Shown here one piece after another: positions 10,001 through 12,917 of a stretch of DNA of 13,500 bases (positions are counted from its first letter, which is position 1; each line of letters starts with the position of its first letter). A program made the translations under genes and the position numbers. Origin of the DNA: Symbiodinium natans (taxonomy: Eukaryota; Sar; Dinophyceae; Suessiales; Symbiodiniaceae); assembly GCA_905221605.1 (NCBI GenBank), contig CAJNDS010002103.1, positions 606,306 through 619,805 of the forward strand. Reading direction: 5' to 3'. The notes under the pieces are model-generated. The model made no database searches, was not told the origin of the DNA, and saw nothing but the letters and a program-made list of their open reading frames with translations.

Positions 10001-12842
10001 TCCCAAGACCCAAACCGGGAATTTCCTGTTTGGGTACGCTGCTTTTCCGTTAACAAAAATAACTGGGTACTCCGAAACAATACGAACCCGAAACTTAAAT
10101 AACCTTACACATGCCAGCAACCCTAACATATCCAAAGCTGAGCGACCCTAAACGAAAAAGAAACTACGACCCTGAAAGGGTGCCCTTTAGGCTCAGGGTC
10201 TATAATCTATGCCCTAAACCCAAAACCCTAAACCCAAAACCCTAAAATGCCTAAACCCTAAACCCTAAACCCTAAACCCTAAACCCTAAACCCTAAACCC
10301 TAAACCCTAAACCCTAAACCCTAAACCCTAAACCCTAAACCCTAAACCCTAAACCGCCTAAACCGCCTAAACCGCCTAAACCGCCTAAACCGCCTAAACC
10401 GCCTAAACCGCCTAAACCCTAAACTCGAAACCCTAAACCCTAAACCCTAAACCCCCCCAAAAAAAAACTAAGGGGTGCTCTCTGCCAAGGGCGCGGCATC
10501 GGACTTGCAATCGAGCTCCAGCCGTCCGGCACCTTTGACCTGCCTCGGCAAGAAGTTGAGGTTGAGGGAAGCTACCCGAAACCCTAAACCCGAAGGGTTT
10601 AGGGTTTAGGGTGTAGGGTTTAGGGTTTAGGGTTTAGAGTTTCGGGTTTAGAGTTTCGGGTTTAGGGTTTCGGGTCTGGGGTTGCCTCTGGCTCCTGCGT
10701 GTGCGTGTGCGGACCCCGGAACTCAGGAGGATGAGAATGCTCCTTGACTTCTACTAAAAAATCCGGATGAATGACTCTTCCACTGCGTTCGACCCAACAC
10801 CCCCCACAAAGCCTGGATTCTGAACCTCAAAGCCTTAACCCTGAAGAGTAAACTTTATAGCCAAGAATCCTAGGACCAGAGCAGAAAATCACGAACCCAA
10901 ACCCTGAACCCTGAACCCTAAACCCTAAACCCTAAACCCTAAACCCTAGACCCTAAACCCTAAACCCGAAACTTGCTCCTAAACCATGTAAAGCCTAAAC
11001 GGTGGCTTCGGGGCTTAGGAAGGGGACTTGGGCAGCTTGGTGCCCCACATACCCCTACTCAGGCAATATTAACCCTTCTTCCGGAATTCCTTCTTCCCTG
11101 AACCCAAAAACCCTGAACCCCTTCAACCCCTAACCTTGAACCCCCAAGCCCTACACCCTAGAAACCCAACCCTATACCCCTAAACCCCAAAACCCCTAAA
11201 CCCTAAACCCTAAACCCTAAACCCTAAATCCTAAACCCTAAACCCTAAACCCTAAACCCTACGGCGAAACGCGCAGTTAGCACTCGTGCGATGCTTCAGG
11301 GGGAGGCTGCAGCTCCGGCTTCCCATCTTGGAGAGCCCAAGACCAAGAACCCGAGTTTAGGGTTTAGGGTTTAGGGTTTAGGGTTTAGGGTTTAGGGTTT
11401 TGGGTTTAGGGTTTAGGGTTTAGGGTTTAGGGCTTGAAGTTTAGGGTTTGGGGTTTGGGGCTGGAAGTTTAGGGCTTAGGGTTCAGGAATTCGAAGTTTA
11501 CTGCCGGGGTTGCAAGTTGCAAGCAAGCTGCATCACTTTGGCCGAGATCCACTTGCCCTTCCGAGGACAGGATGCGGAGAGTGGGGGCCGGGGGAGGGGG
11601 GGGGGGGCCGGGGGTGAGGTCGGATGCCATCTTCGGCATCACCCGAGACCCGAACACTCTTAAGTGACCCCCTAACCCCTCAAAACCCCCACCCTAAGCC
11701 CTGGACATTTTCGGACCTTGGGGCTTACGGATATACAGGGTTCTCTGAGTGGTCGCTGCTTTGGTTCACTTGAAAACAGTTGGCAACTTATCTTGAAGGT
11801 ACTTCGGAAGGTACCTTAACCGTAGTAAACCCTACACCCTAAGCCTTAAACCACCAAACCCTCAAACCTAGACCCTAGACCCCAGACTCTAAACCCTAAA
11901 CCCTAAACCCTAATTGAGGGCTTGGGGTTTAAGTTGTTTAAGGTTTAAGGTTTAGGGTTTGATTAGCAGGGGTTTAAGTGAAGGGCTCAGCAGTTCCCTG
12001 GGGCGTCTTATGTTCGAGGGGGGTCAAGGCTCGGCCCTAAGGGAATTTGGGGGGGGCGGGTTGAAGGTTGAGGGTTGAGAGTTCAGAGTGTATGGGCTCA
12101 GGGCTTAGGGTTACCAAACTGTAAAGAGTTTAGGGTAGCATTGGAGCATCTTAGCCCCTTCAACTCCCAGTTCTTGCCATCTTACACCCGTAAACCCCAA
12201 AGCCTTAGAGCGGTAGACAAAGCTTATGAAACCCGAAGCTCGAAAACATGCGCACCGCTCTGCAAGAAACCCTAAACCCTCAACCCTAAAGAAGTAGGGC
12301 CCACCACACACCAACAGGCCTGTCTAAGGCATGGTCCCTTAGCATGGGCCCTTAAAACGGAACCCCTTATATACCCCTTCTGAAGCCCCTTGTACACCCT
12401 ATACAACCCAAGGGTTCCGAGCCCTTTAATTTAAAAGAGGTAGGGGACCATAATACAGGGACCATGAAACTACCCTAGGAGCCTGCCCACCTTAAAGGCC
12501 CTAATCCCCAAACCTGGCCCTCAATAACGCTCTGAACATGTGTCAAAAGAAGGTGCTCTCGAACCCAAGAAGGGCACCTAACAAATACCGATCCCTAACG
12601 CCCTTATGCAACCCTAACGCCCCGGCGCCCTGTGGGTCCCAAGCCTGAACTAAACCCTAGGCAAAGGGTACCCCAATTTCCCCCAAAAAATCAAGAGAAA
12701 TTTACTTGGGGCCCGAAACACCCCAAGCCCAACACCCGAACCCCTAAACCCTAACTCCTAAAGGGCTCCGGTCCTGGCTCACACTGAAATATTCCACCTT
12801 CTCACCTTCGTGCCAGAAGGGCTTCAGGCTTTTGGGTGTTTG
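920..12842 (-). CDS. Multi-exon gene for a four-repeat Tudor/SH3-like protein (partial at N-terminus)
   Basis: This is a gene model, not one open frame: 16 candidate exons on the minus strand, joined in phase, give about 250 residues ending at a stop at 920. The product contains four copies of a repeat with the pattern F..G(E/D)K-VEY(F/Y)S, then WIxA(K/R)V, then DG.(F/V/L)(D/N/E)LDCK, then (I/L)R about ten residues later. The order of aromatic, W-x-x-A-x-V and G-x-x-x-L blocks resembles Tudor/Agenet SH3-like barrels, which often bind methylated or other peptide ligands; binding is inferred from the family only. No catalytic motif, signal peptide or membrane segment is visible in the spliced product. 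The strongest evidence is that the spacing between VEY, WI and DLDCK is nearly constant across copies after splicing. Dinoflagellates are known to have many proteins with similar VEY..WIPAKV..DLDCK repeats. The first exon has no convincing start, so the gene probably continues beyond 12,842. Confidence 0.8.
1561..1715 (+). repeat. G-rich tract
   Basis: The plus strand has many runs of three to seven G separated by short spacers, with almost no C. It can form G-quadruplexes on the plus strand; the gene's transcript would carry the C-rich complement. Confidence 0.75.
1790..1822 (-). repeat. CCCTAAA array
   Basis: About five units with a variant CCCTACA, followed at once by TTATAGGGTTT, which can fold back on the array. 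Confidence 0.9.
1961..2008 (+). repeat. TTTAGGG array
   Basis: About six to seven units, some changed to TTTGGGG or TGTAGGG. With the CCCTAAA array at 1,790 it brackets a 138-base island not assigned to an exon. Confidence 0.9.
2442..2457 (-). CDS. Exon 15: VEYFS block of repeat 4 (16-24 nt microexon)
   Basis: After a CTGCAAG acceptor the frame reads VEYFSGSQSRW. For splicing to exon 16, the GC donor at AGTG|GC (2,442, phase 1) joins the acceptor at 1,036. An alternative cut after CAG at 2,434 would join an acceptor at 1,025, giving a VEYFSGSQ-PARWIPARV junction with a poor donor. The exon identity is clear; the 3' border is not. Confidence 0.78.
2474..2535 (-). repeat. CCCTAAA array
   Basis: About eight to nine units with CCCCAAA and CTCTAAA variants, 17 bases from the acceptor of exon 15. 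Confidence 0.92.
2607..2688 (+). repeat. TTTAGGG array
   Basis: About ten units, several changed to CTTAGGG, interrupted near 2,617-2,624. Confidence 0.9.
2921..3010. mobile_element. Inverted-repeat element, copy 2, with telomere-like units in its loop
   Basis: The right arm (GGACTGTTAGTAAGG...AACATCCCA) is complete; the left arm keeps CTTATACTTGCAGTCCTTA but has lost the outer GGGATGTTCC. The loop contains about three CCCTAAA units at 2,955-2,974. It starts ten bases beyond the donor of exon 14 in transcript direction. Confidence 0.72.
3020..3065 (-). CDS. Exon 14: FKEGDK lead-in of repeat 4
   Basis: After a TTCCAG acceptor the frame reads AGGTAQCPLFKEGDK and ends at AAG|GC in phase 0, so that FKEGDK joins VEYFS of exon 15. 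This matches FWHEGEK-VEYFS, which is contiguous in exon 1. An inverted-repeat element ends only ten bases beyond the donor (3,010). Arrays bracket the exon. Confidence 0.7.
3085..3150 (+). repeat. TTTAGGG array
   Basis: About eight units including TTTAGGGG variants, 20 bases from the acceptor of exon 14. Confidence 0.9.
3342..3368. repeat. Half copy of inverted-repeat element arm
   Basis: CCTTTTACTGACAGTCATTA matches the inner part of the left arm of the MITE-like element, with changes. No matching right arm is seen nearby. Confidence 0.4.
3390..3474 (-). repeat. CCCTAAA array
   Basis: About eleven units with a few variants (CCTACCTAAA, AATCCTAAA), 25 bases left of candidate exon 13. Confidence 0.92.
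3499..3545 (-). CDS. Exon 13 (candidate): linker between repeats 3 and 4
   Basis: This GC-rich island lies between CCCTAAA (left) and TTTAGGG (right) arrays, like confirmed exons. In phase 0 after exon 12 it reads SLEWTWSLEARSAAS(S). A GC donor at 3,499 in phase 2 fits exon 14. No repeat motif is present, so it is included on context, composition and phase only. Another frame (GLGAWRPGALPARAR) is also open. Confidence 0.35.
3571..3639 (+). repeat. TTTAGGG array, degenerate
   Basis: About nine units, several as TTTTGGG, GTTAGGG or TTTGGGG. Confidence 0.88.
3694..3762. repeat. Dispersed repeat, copy A
   Basis: Shares GGGTCCCTTCTAGGGGTC and flanking AT-rich sequence with 6,736-6,808 in the same orientation. 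Confidence 0.6.
3803..3903. mobile_element. Inverted-repeat element, copy 3
   Basis: Starts TTGGGATGTCCCCCCTTA and ends with the complement AAGGGGGAACATCCCAA. Arms of about 40 bases pair almost fully; the loop is short (around TAATAGTACCCCCCATTATAG). Confidence 0.88.
4262..4418 (-). repeat. Degenerate CCCTCAAAAA repeats
   Basis: Irregular units such as CCCTCAAAAA, CCTTCCAAGAA and CCCCTCAAAA lead into the CCCTAAA array at 4,419, suggesting a drifted form of the same repeat. Confidence 0.7.
4419..4463 (-). repeat. CCCTAAA array
   Basis: About six units, with CCCCAAA variants, 12 bases left of exon 12. Confidence 0.9.
4476..4556 (-). CDS. Exon 12: VLRRNEDGTFDLDCK core and tail of repeat 3
   Basis: The frame reads VLRRNEDGTFDLDCK followed by PQVPKDRLRKAQ, 27 codons. 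DRLR matches the (I/L)R tail position, though closer to DCK than in repeats 1 and 2. The acceptor is CTGGAAG and the donor CAG|GC. The tail is not separated by an intron here, unlike in repeats 1 and 2. CCCTAAA ends 13 bases to the left, and the longest clean TTTAGGG array starts 12 bases to the right. Confidence 0.87.
4568..4717 (+). repeat. TTTAGGG array, long
   Basis: About 21 units, the first dozen perfect and the rest with TATAGGG, TTTAGTG and TTTGGGG changes. It begins 12 bases from the exon 12 acceptor. Confidence 0.95.
5284..5324 (-). repeat. CCCTAAA array
   Basis: About six perfect units, ending about 30 bases from the exon 11 donor. Confidence 0.93.
5355..5399 (-). CDS. Exon 11: VEYFGAKLQRWIPAK of repeat 3
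   Basis: This 45-base exon encodes VEYFGAKLQRWIPAK in one piece; in the other three repeats an intron splits VEY from WI. The borders are TCCTAAG|GTC at the 5' side and GCAAAG|GC at the 3' side, a GC-AG intron in phase 0. With exon 12 it gives a complete VEY-WIPAKV-DLDCK unit. This join, across about 800 bases of repeats, is the best single proof of the gene model. Confidence 0.87.
5459..5515 (+). repeat. TTTAGGG array
   Basis: About eight units, with TTCAGGG and TTTGGGG variants. Confidence 0.92.
5724..5801 (-). repeat. CCCTAAA array
   Basis: About eleven units, several as CCCTAAG. Confidence 0.92.
5842..5872 (-). CDS. Exon 10: QFEANEH lead-in of repeat 3
   Basis: The minus strand reads SDEQFEANEH after a GGGAAG acceptor, with another possible acceptor, GACAG, six bases upstream. 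FEANEH corresponds to the F..G(E/D)K lead-in of other repeats. It ends at CAC|GT, the only GT donor in the model, in phase 0, and joins VEYFGAKLQR of exon 11. The bases immediately upstream in transcript direction belong to a tandem duplication (5,879-5,995). Confidence 0.65.
5879..5995. repeat. Tandem duplication, two units of about 58 bp
   Basis: Both units contain GTCTCTTTACTACT, then TTTTTGCTTGAGAACCCC and AGAATTAAAG. The first starts at 5,879 and the second at 5,938. The first unit abuts the acceptor of exon 10. Confidence 0.88.
6066..6165 (+). repeat. TTTAGGG array in two parts
   Basis: A single unit pair at 6,066-6,075 and about five units at 6,128-6,165, separated by a 52-base island. 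Confidence 0.85.
6291..6327 (-). repeat. CCCTAAA array
   Basis: About five units, the first two as CCCTGAA. Confidence 0.88.
6429..6499 (-). repeat. CCCTAAA array
   Basis: Ten perfect units, one of the purest arrays in the window. Confidence 0.95.
6736..6808. repeat. Dispersed repeat, copy B
   Basis: Same orientation as 3,694-3,762. Shared core is AGGGTCCCTTCTAGGGGTC, with related TATATAGGGG sequence before it and ATACCC after it. Confidence 0.6.
6986..7057 (-). repeat. CCCTAAA array, degenerate
   Basis: About ten units with CCCTGAA, CCGTAAA and CCCCAAA variants, 30 bases from the exon 9 donor. Confidence 0.9.
7087..7133 (-). CDS. Exon 9: AALENIRLPSPPPGS tail of repeat 2
   Basis: After a CCTCAG acceptor the frame reads AALENIRLPSPPPGS(Q). 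NIR falls at the same distance from DCK as RIR in repeat 1, and the proline-rich stretch looks like an inter-repeat linker. The proposed donor is CA|GC at 7,087, phase 2, which matches exon 10. CTG|GC at 7,094 is an alternative. Telomere-like arrays flank both sides. Confidence 0.65.
7138..7197 (+). repeat. TTTAGGG array
   Basis: Eight perfect units starting five bases from the proposed acceptor of exon 9. Confidence 0.95.
7346..7454. mobile_element. Inverted-repeat element, copy 4
   Basis: Starts TTGGGATGTTCCTCCTTATA and ends TATAAGGGGAACATCCCAA. The inner arms are more diverged (GAATGGGGA versus TTCCCGAGT) and the loop is G-rich. Confidence 0.85.
7493..7638. mobile_element. Second inverted-repeat element type, array in its loop
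   Basis: The arms at 7,493-7,530 (CTACCCCAAGGCTCCATTGT...) and 7,601-7,638 are reverse complements over about 38 bases with few mismatches. The loop between them is almost entirely CCCTAAA units. No resemblance to the TTGGGATG element. Confidence 0.75.
7545..7598 (-). repeat. CCCTAAA array inside an inverted repeat
   Basis: About seven units with two CCCCAAA variants, between the arms of the 7,493-7,638 element. Confidence 0.92.
7645..7668 (-). repeat. Short CCCTAAA array
   Basis: Three units, followed by CTTTTTGGGGTAG, a copy of the arm end of the preceding inverted repeat. Lies about 30 bases from the exon 8 donor. Confidence 0.88.
7700..7754 (-). CDS. Exon 8: DGKVDLDCK core of repeat 2
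   Basis: The frame reads (R)AVKDGKVDLDCKADAGAS, the clearest core motif in the gene. It follows a GCCCAG acceptor. The 3' border is TCG|GG or, after sliding one G, TCGG|GC. It is flanked on the left by CCCTAAA at 7,645-7,668 and on the right by TTTAGGG starting at 7,761, only a few bases from the acceptor. Confidence 0.85.
7761..7836 (+). repeat. TTTAGGG array
   Basis: About ten units, mostly perfect, starting seven bases from exon 8. Confidence 0.94.
7955..7991 (-). repeat. CCCTAAA array
   Basis: Five units, one as CCCTAAG. Confidence 0.9.
8077..8276. mobile_element. Inverted-repeat element, copy 5, with AT-rich insert
   Basis: Starts TTGGGATGGTCCCCCTTATA and ends TATAAGGGGGAACATCCCAA. 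Between the arms is about 90 bases of ATT/TAC-rich low-complexity sequence (about 8,120-8,215), making this copy twice the length of the others. Confidence 0.85.
8384..8400 (+). repeat. Two-unit TTTAGGG remnant
   Basis: GGGTTTAGGGTTTAGGACCC, too short to judge further. Confidence 0.75.
8489..8517 (-). CDS. Exon 7: ANWIAAKVV block of repeat 2 (29 nt)
   Basis: After a GGAAAG acceptor the minus strand reads ANWIAAKVV(R), the W-I-x-A-K-V block. The tryptophan is ten residues after the V of VEYYSASQ when spliced, the same distance as in repeats 1 and 3. The 3' border lies in GTG-CG-CAGC and is not a simple GT or GC site; one G slides between the two exon ends. The intended codon across the junction is CGG (R). 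Confidence 0.78.
8586..8660 (+). repeat. TTTAGGG array in intron 6
   Basis: About ten units alternating TTTAGGG and TTTGGGG. It fills most of the 184-base intron between exons 6 and 7. Confidence 0.92.
8702..8725 (-). CDS. Exon 6: VEYYSASQ block of repeat 2 (24 nt)
   Basis: The frame reads VEYYSASQ and ends at CAG|GC, a clean GC donor in phase 0. The same cut after SQ occurs in repeat 1. The acceptor is either GCGAG just before, or CTTAG at 8,734, which would add a few residues (MR). The introns on both sides are the two shortest in the gene, each about 184 nt. Confidence 0.78.
8775..8845 (+). repeat. TTTAGGG array in intron 5
   Basis: About nine units with insertions of extra T (TTTTAGGG, TTTTATGG). 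It fills much of the 184-base intron between exons 5 and 6. Confidence 0.9.
8910..8943 (-). CDS. Exon 5: FEVGGDLN lead-in of repeat 2
   Basis: After an ACAAG acceptor the minus strand reads (L)PASFEVGGDLN, corresponding to F..GEK before VEY in the other repeats. It ends at AAC|GC in phase 0, so exon 6 follows as VEYYSASQ. A single G can be assigned to either side of the intron. The exon sits just beyond an inverted-repeat element at 8,981-9,080. Support is the F..G(G)D pattern and the phase match; an alternative lead-in exon cannot be excluded. Confidence 0.55.
8981..9080. mobile_element. Inverted-repeat element, copy 6
   Basis: TTGGGATGTTCCCCCTTATA at the left and AGGGGGAACATCCCC at the right, with about 40-base arms and a loop of about 18 bases. 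TGTGGG occurs next to both ends (GACATGTGGG left, CTTGTGGG right) and may be a target-site duplication. Confidence 0.9.
9102..9356 (-). CDS. Small hydrophobic ORF of unknown status inside intron 4
   Basis: The minus frame is open from 9,356 to a TAA at 9,102. It contains two hydrophobic stretches, about VVVLVTSVPIGAMLSM and GALFLLGGCLFVFGPYIASF, that look like membrane segments. No ATG lies near the start of the open frame. I do not recognise the family. It could be a chance ORF, a fragment of an inserted gene copy, or an exon of something else; it does not resemble the Tudor-like repeats. Confidence 0.25.
   Translation of the reverse strand, partial: VECNVSVSCSFGHAVCKPGRAEPSATKEGSSDFVLFGCSLPQVVVLVTSVPIGAMLSMANPGALFLLGGCLFVFGPYIASFMGT
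9427..9470. repeat. TA microsatellite
   Basis: About eleven TA units followed by ATACACACATGTGTATACAT, itself nearly palindromic. Confidence 0.92.
9655..9708 (-). repeat. CCCTAAA array
   Basis: About six perfect units, then CCCAAAAACCCTTAGGG. It ends at the donor side of exon 4. Confidence 0.93.
9712..9760 (-). CDS. Exon 4: C-terminal RRIRPEKA segment of repeat 1 and linker
   Basis: In the phase set by exon 3 this reads (G)FRRIRPEKAHAGGLGL. The IR lands about ten residues after DCK, exactly where NIR falls in repeat 2, and this alignment is the main support. The other frame (VSDEYVRKKR) is also open but aligns less well. Two GC donors are possible: TT|GC at 9,712, which fits the phase of exon 5, or CAC|GC at 9,729. 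The exon is bracketed by CCCTAAA (left) and TTTAGGG (right) arrays. Confidence 0.5.
9811..9840 (+). repeat. Short TTTAGGG array
   Basis: Three to four units, the last as TTCGGG. Confidence 0.85.
9877..9936 (+). repeat. (GT)n, T18 and G16 tract
   Basis: Eleven GT units, then TTTTG, a run of 18 T and a run of 16 G. The homopolymer lengths may be unreliable. Confidence 0.9.
10212..10353 (-). repeat. CCCTAAA array, longest clean copy
   Basis: After a few CCCAAAA variants, about 14 perfect units run from about 10,253 to 10,353. Confidence 0.95.
10354..10416 (-). repeat. (CCGCCTAAA)7 variant array
   Basis: Seven perfect 9-base units sit inside a CCCTAAA array. The unit is CCCTAAA with CCC replaced by CCGCC. 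Confidence 0.95.
10417..10453 (-). repeat. CCCTAAA array, continuation
   Basis: About five units, one as CTCGAAA, ending in a C7A8 run about 30 bases from the exon 3 donor. Confidence 0.9.
10482..10543 (-). CDS. Exon 3: LELDCK core of repeat 1
   Basis: The frame reads (Q)VKGAGRLELDCKSDAAPLA, matching the DG..DLDCK core of the other repeats, with the usual DG replaced by AG. It starts after GAG or GAGGCAG. The 3' border falls within GCAG-AGAGC, and exon 4 is preceded by GCAG, so the exact cut is ambiguous. The exon lies between a CCCTAAA array ending near 10,453 and a TTTAGGG array starting at 10,596. Confidence 0.85.
10576..10679 (+). repeat. CCCTAAA/TTTAGGG palindrome and TTTAGGG array
   Basis: ACCCTAAACCCGAAGGGTTT forms a perfect hairpin with a short loop, followed by about ten TTTAGGG units with TTTCGGG and TTTAGAG changes. 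Confidence 0.9.
10896..10969 (-). repeat. CCCTAAA array
   Basis: About ten units, the first ones CCCTGAA. Confidence 0.92.
11098..11261 (-). repeat. CCCTAAA array with degenerate lead-in
   Basis: Irregular CCC(T)GAACCCC units to about 11,190, then about ten regular units. Confidence 0.9.
11262..11354 (-). other. Bracketed exon-like island, status unknown
   Basis: A GC-rich island between opposed arrays, just like several exons. One minus frame reads ALQDGKPELQPPPEAS, which resembles the DG..DLDCK core, but it does not fit the phase of exons 2 and 3, and the chain is complete without it. It may be a decayed or alternative exon. Confidence 0.3.
11355..11487 (+). repeat. TTTAGGG array
   Basis: About twelve good units, then TTTGGGG and CTTAGGG variants spaced by GAAG, reaching to about 45 bases from exon 2. 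Confidence 0.92.
11532..11557 (-). CDS. Exon 2: WISAKV block of repeat 1 (26 nt microexon)
   Basis: After a GGAAG acceptor the minus strand reads GKWISAKVM(Q). The tetranucleotide GCAG occurs at the 5' border (AT|GCAG) and again at the start of exon 3 (GAG|GCAG), so the border can slide by four bases without changing the protein. Placing it at AT|GC gives a GC-AG intron. Joined to exon 1 and exon 3, the spacing from KV to DLDCK-like LELDCK equals that in repeat 3, which supports the choice of exon. Confidence 0.75.
11580..11616 (+). repeat. Short G-rich tract
   Basis: Runs of five to eleven G separated by CC or A, about 22 bases beyond the exon 2 acceptor; the transcript carries the C-rich complement, which could serve as a pyrimidine-rich acceptor region. 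Confidence 0.7.
11828..11912 (-). repeat. CCCTAAA array, degenerate
   Basis: About ten units; only the last three or four are perfect. Confidence 0.85.
11917..11960 (+). repeat. TTTAGGG array, degenerate
   Basis: Units such as TTTAAGG and TTGGGG, almost touching the opposed array at its left, so the two form a near-continuous hairpin. Confidence 0.75.
12270..12290 (-). repeat. Short CCCTAAA array
   Basis: Three units, the middle one CCCTCAA. Confidence 0.75.
12742..12760 (-). repeat. Short CCCTAAA remnant by exon 1
   Basis: CCCTAAACCCTAACTCCTAA lies about 14 bases beyond the exon 1 donor. Confidence 0.65.
12774..12842 (-). CDS. Exon 1: start of repeat 1 (FWHEGEKVEYFSVSQ)
   Basis: The minus-strand frame reads PFWHEGEKVEYFSVSQ, the aromatic-rich opening of the repeat, and then runs into intron sequence. 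The proposed 3' end is CAG|GA at 12,774, a GA-type donor, in phase 0, so it joins directly to GKWISAKV in exon 2. The frame stays open upstream to 12,917, so the 5' border is uncertain. AG positions near 12,822, 12,846 and 12,855 are candidate acceptors. No methionine in a convincing context is seen, so this is taken as an internal exon. It differs from repeats 2-4 in having no intron just before the V of VEY. Confidence 0.78.
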
Positions 12843-12917
12843 TTTCTTGGAGCTTCGAGAGATTGTTGAGCGGTCAGATGGTCTTTTCTCGAATTTGTGG
12901 GCCCTGTATGGGTACCC

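Larger units (their letters stand above)
9761..10481 (-). other. Intron 3
   Basis: A short TTTAGGG array near exon 4, the GT/T/G tract, unique sequence at 9,937-10,210 and the longest CCCTAAA array in the window. ORFs at 9,840-10,151 are translations of the simple repeat and flank. Confidence 0.65.
10544..11531 (-). other. Intron 2
   Basis: Between WISAKV and LELDCK of repeat 1. It contains five arrays and an exon-like bracketed island at 11,262-11,354 that is not needed in the chain. Confidence 0.65.
11558..12773 (-). other. Intron 1 (about 1.2 kb)
   Basis: A G-rich tract at 11,580-11,616, arrays of both orientations meeting at about 11,915, and unique sequence at 12,000-12,740 with no exon recognised. 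ORFs at 12,075-12,314 carry no motif. Confidence 0.6.

Noticed and set aside
9840-10151. ORFs over the GT/T/G tract
   Set aside because: Their length comes from translating simple sequence (CVCVCV, FFFF, GGGG).
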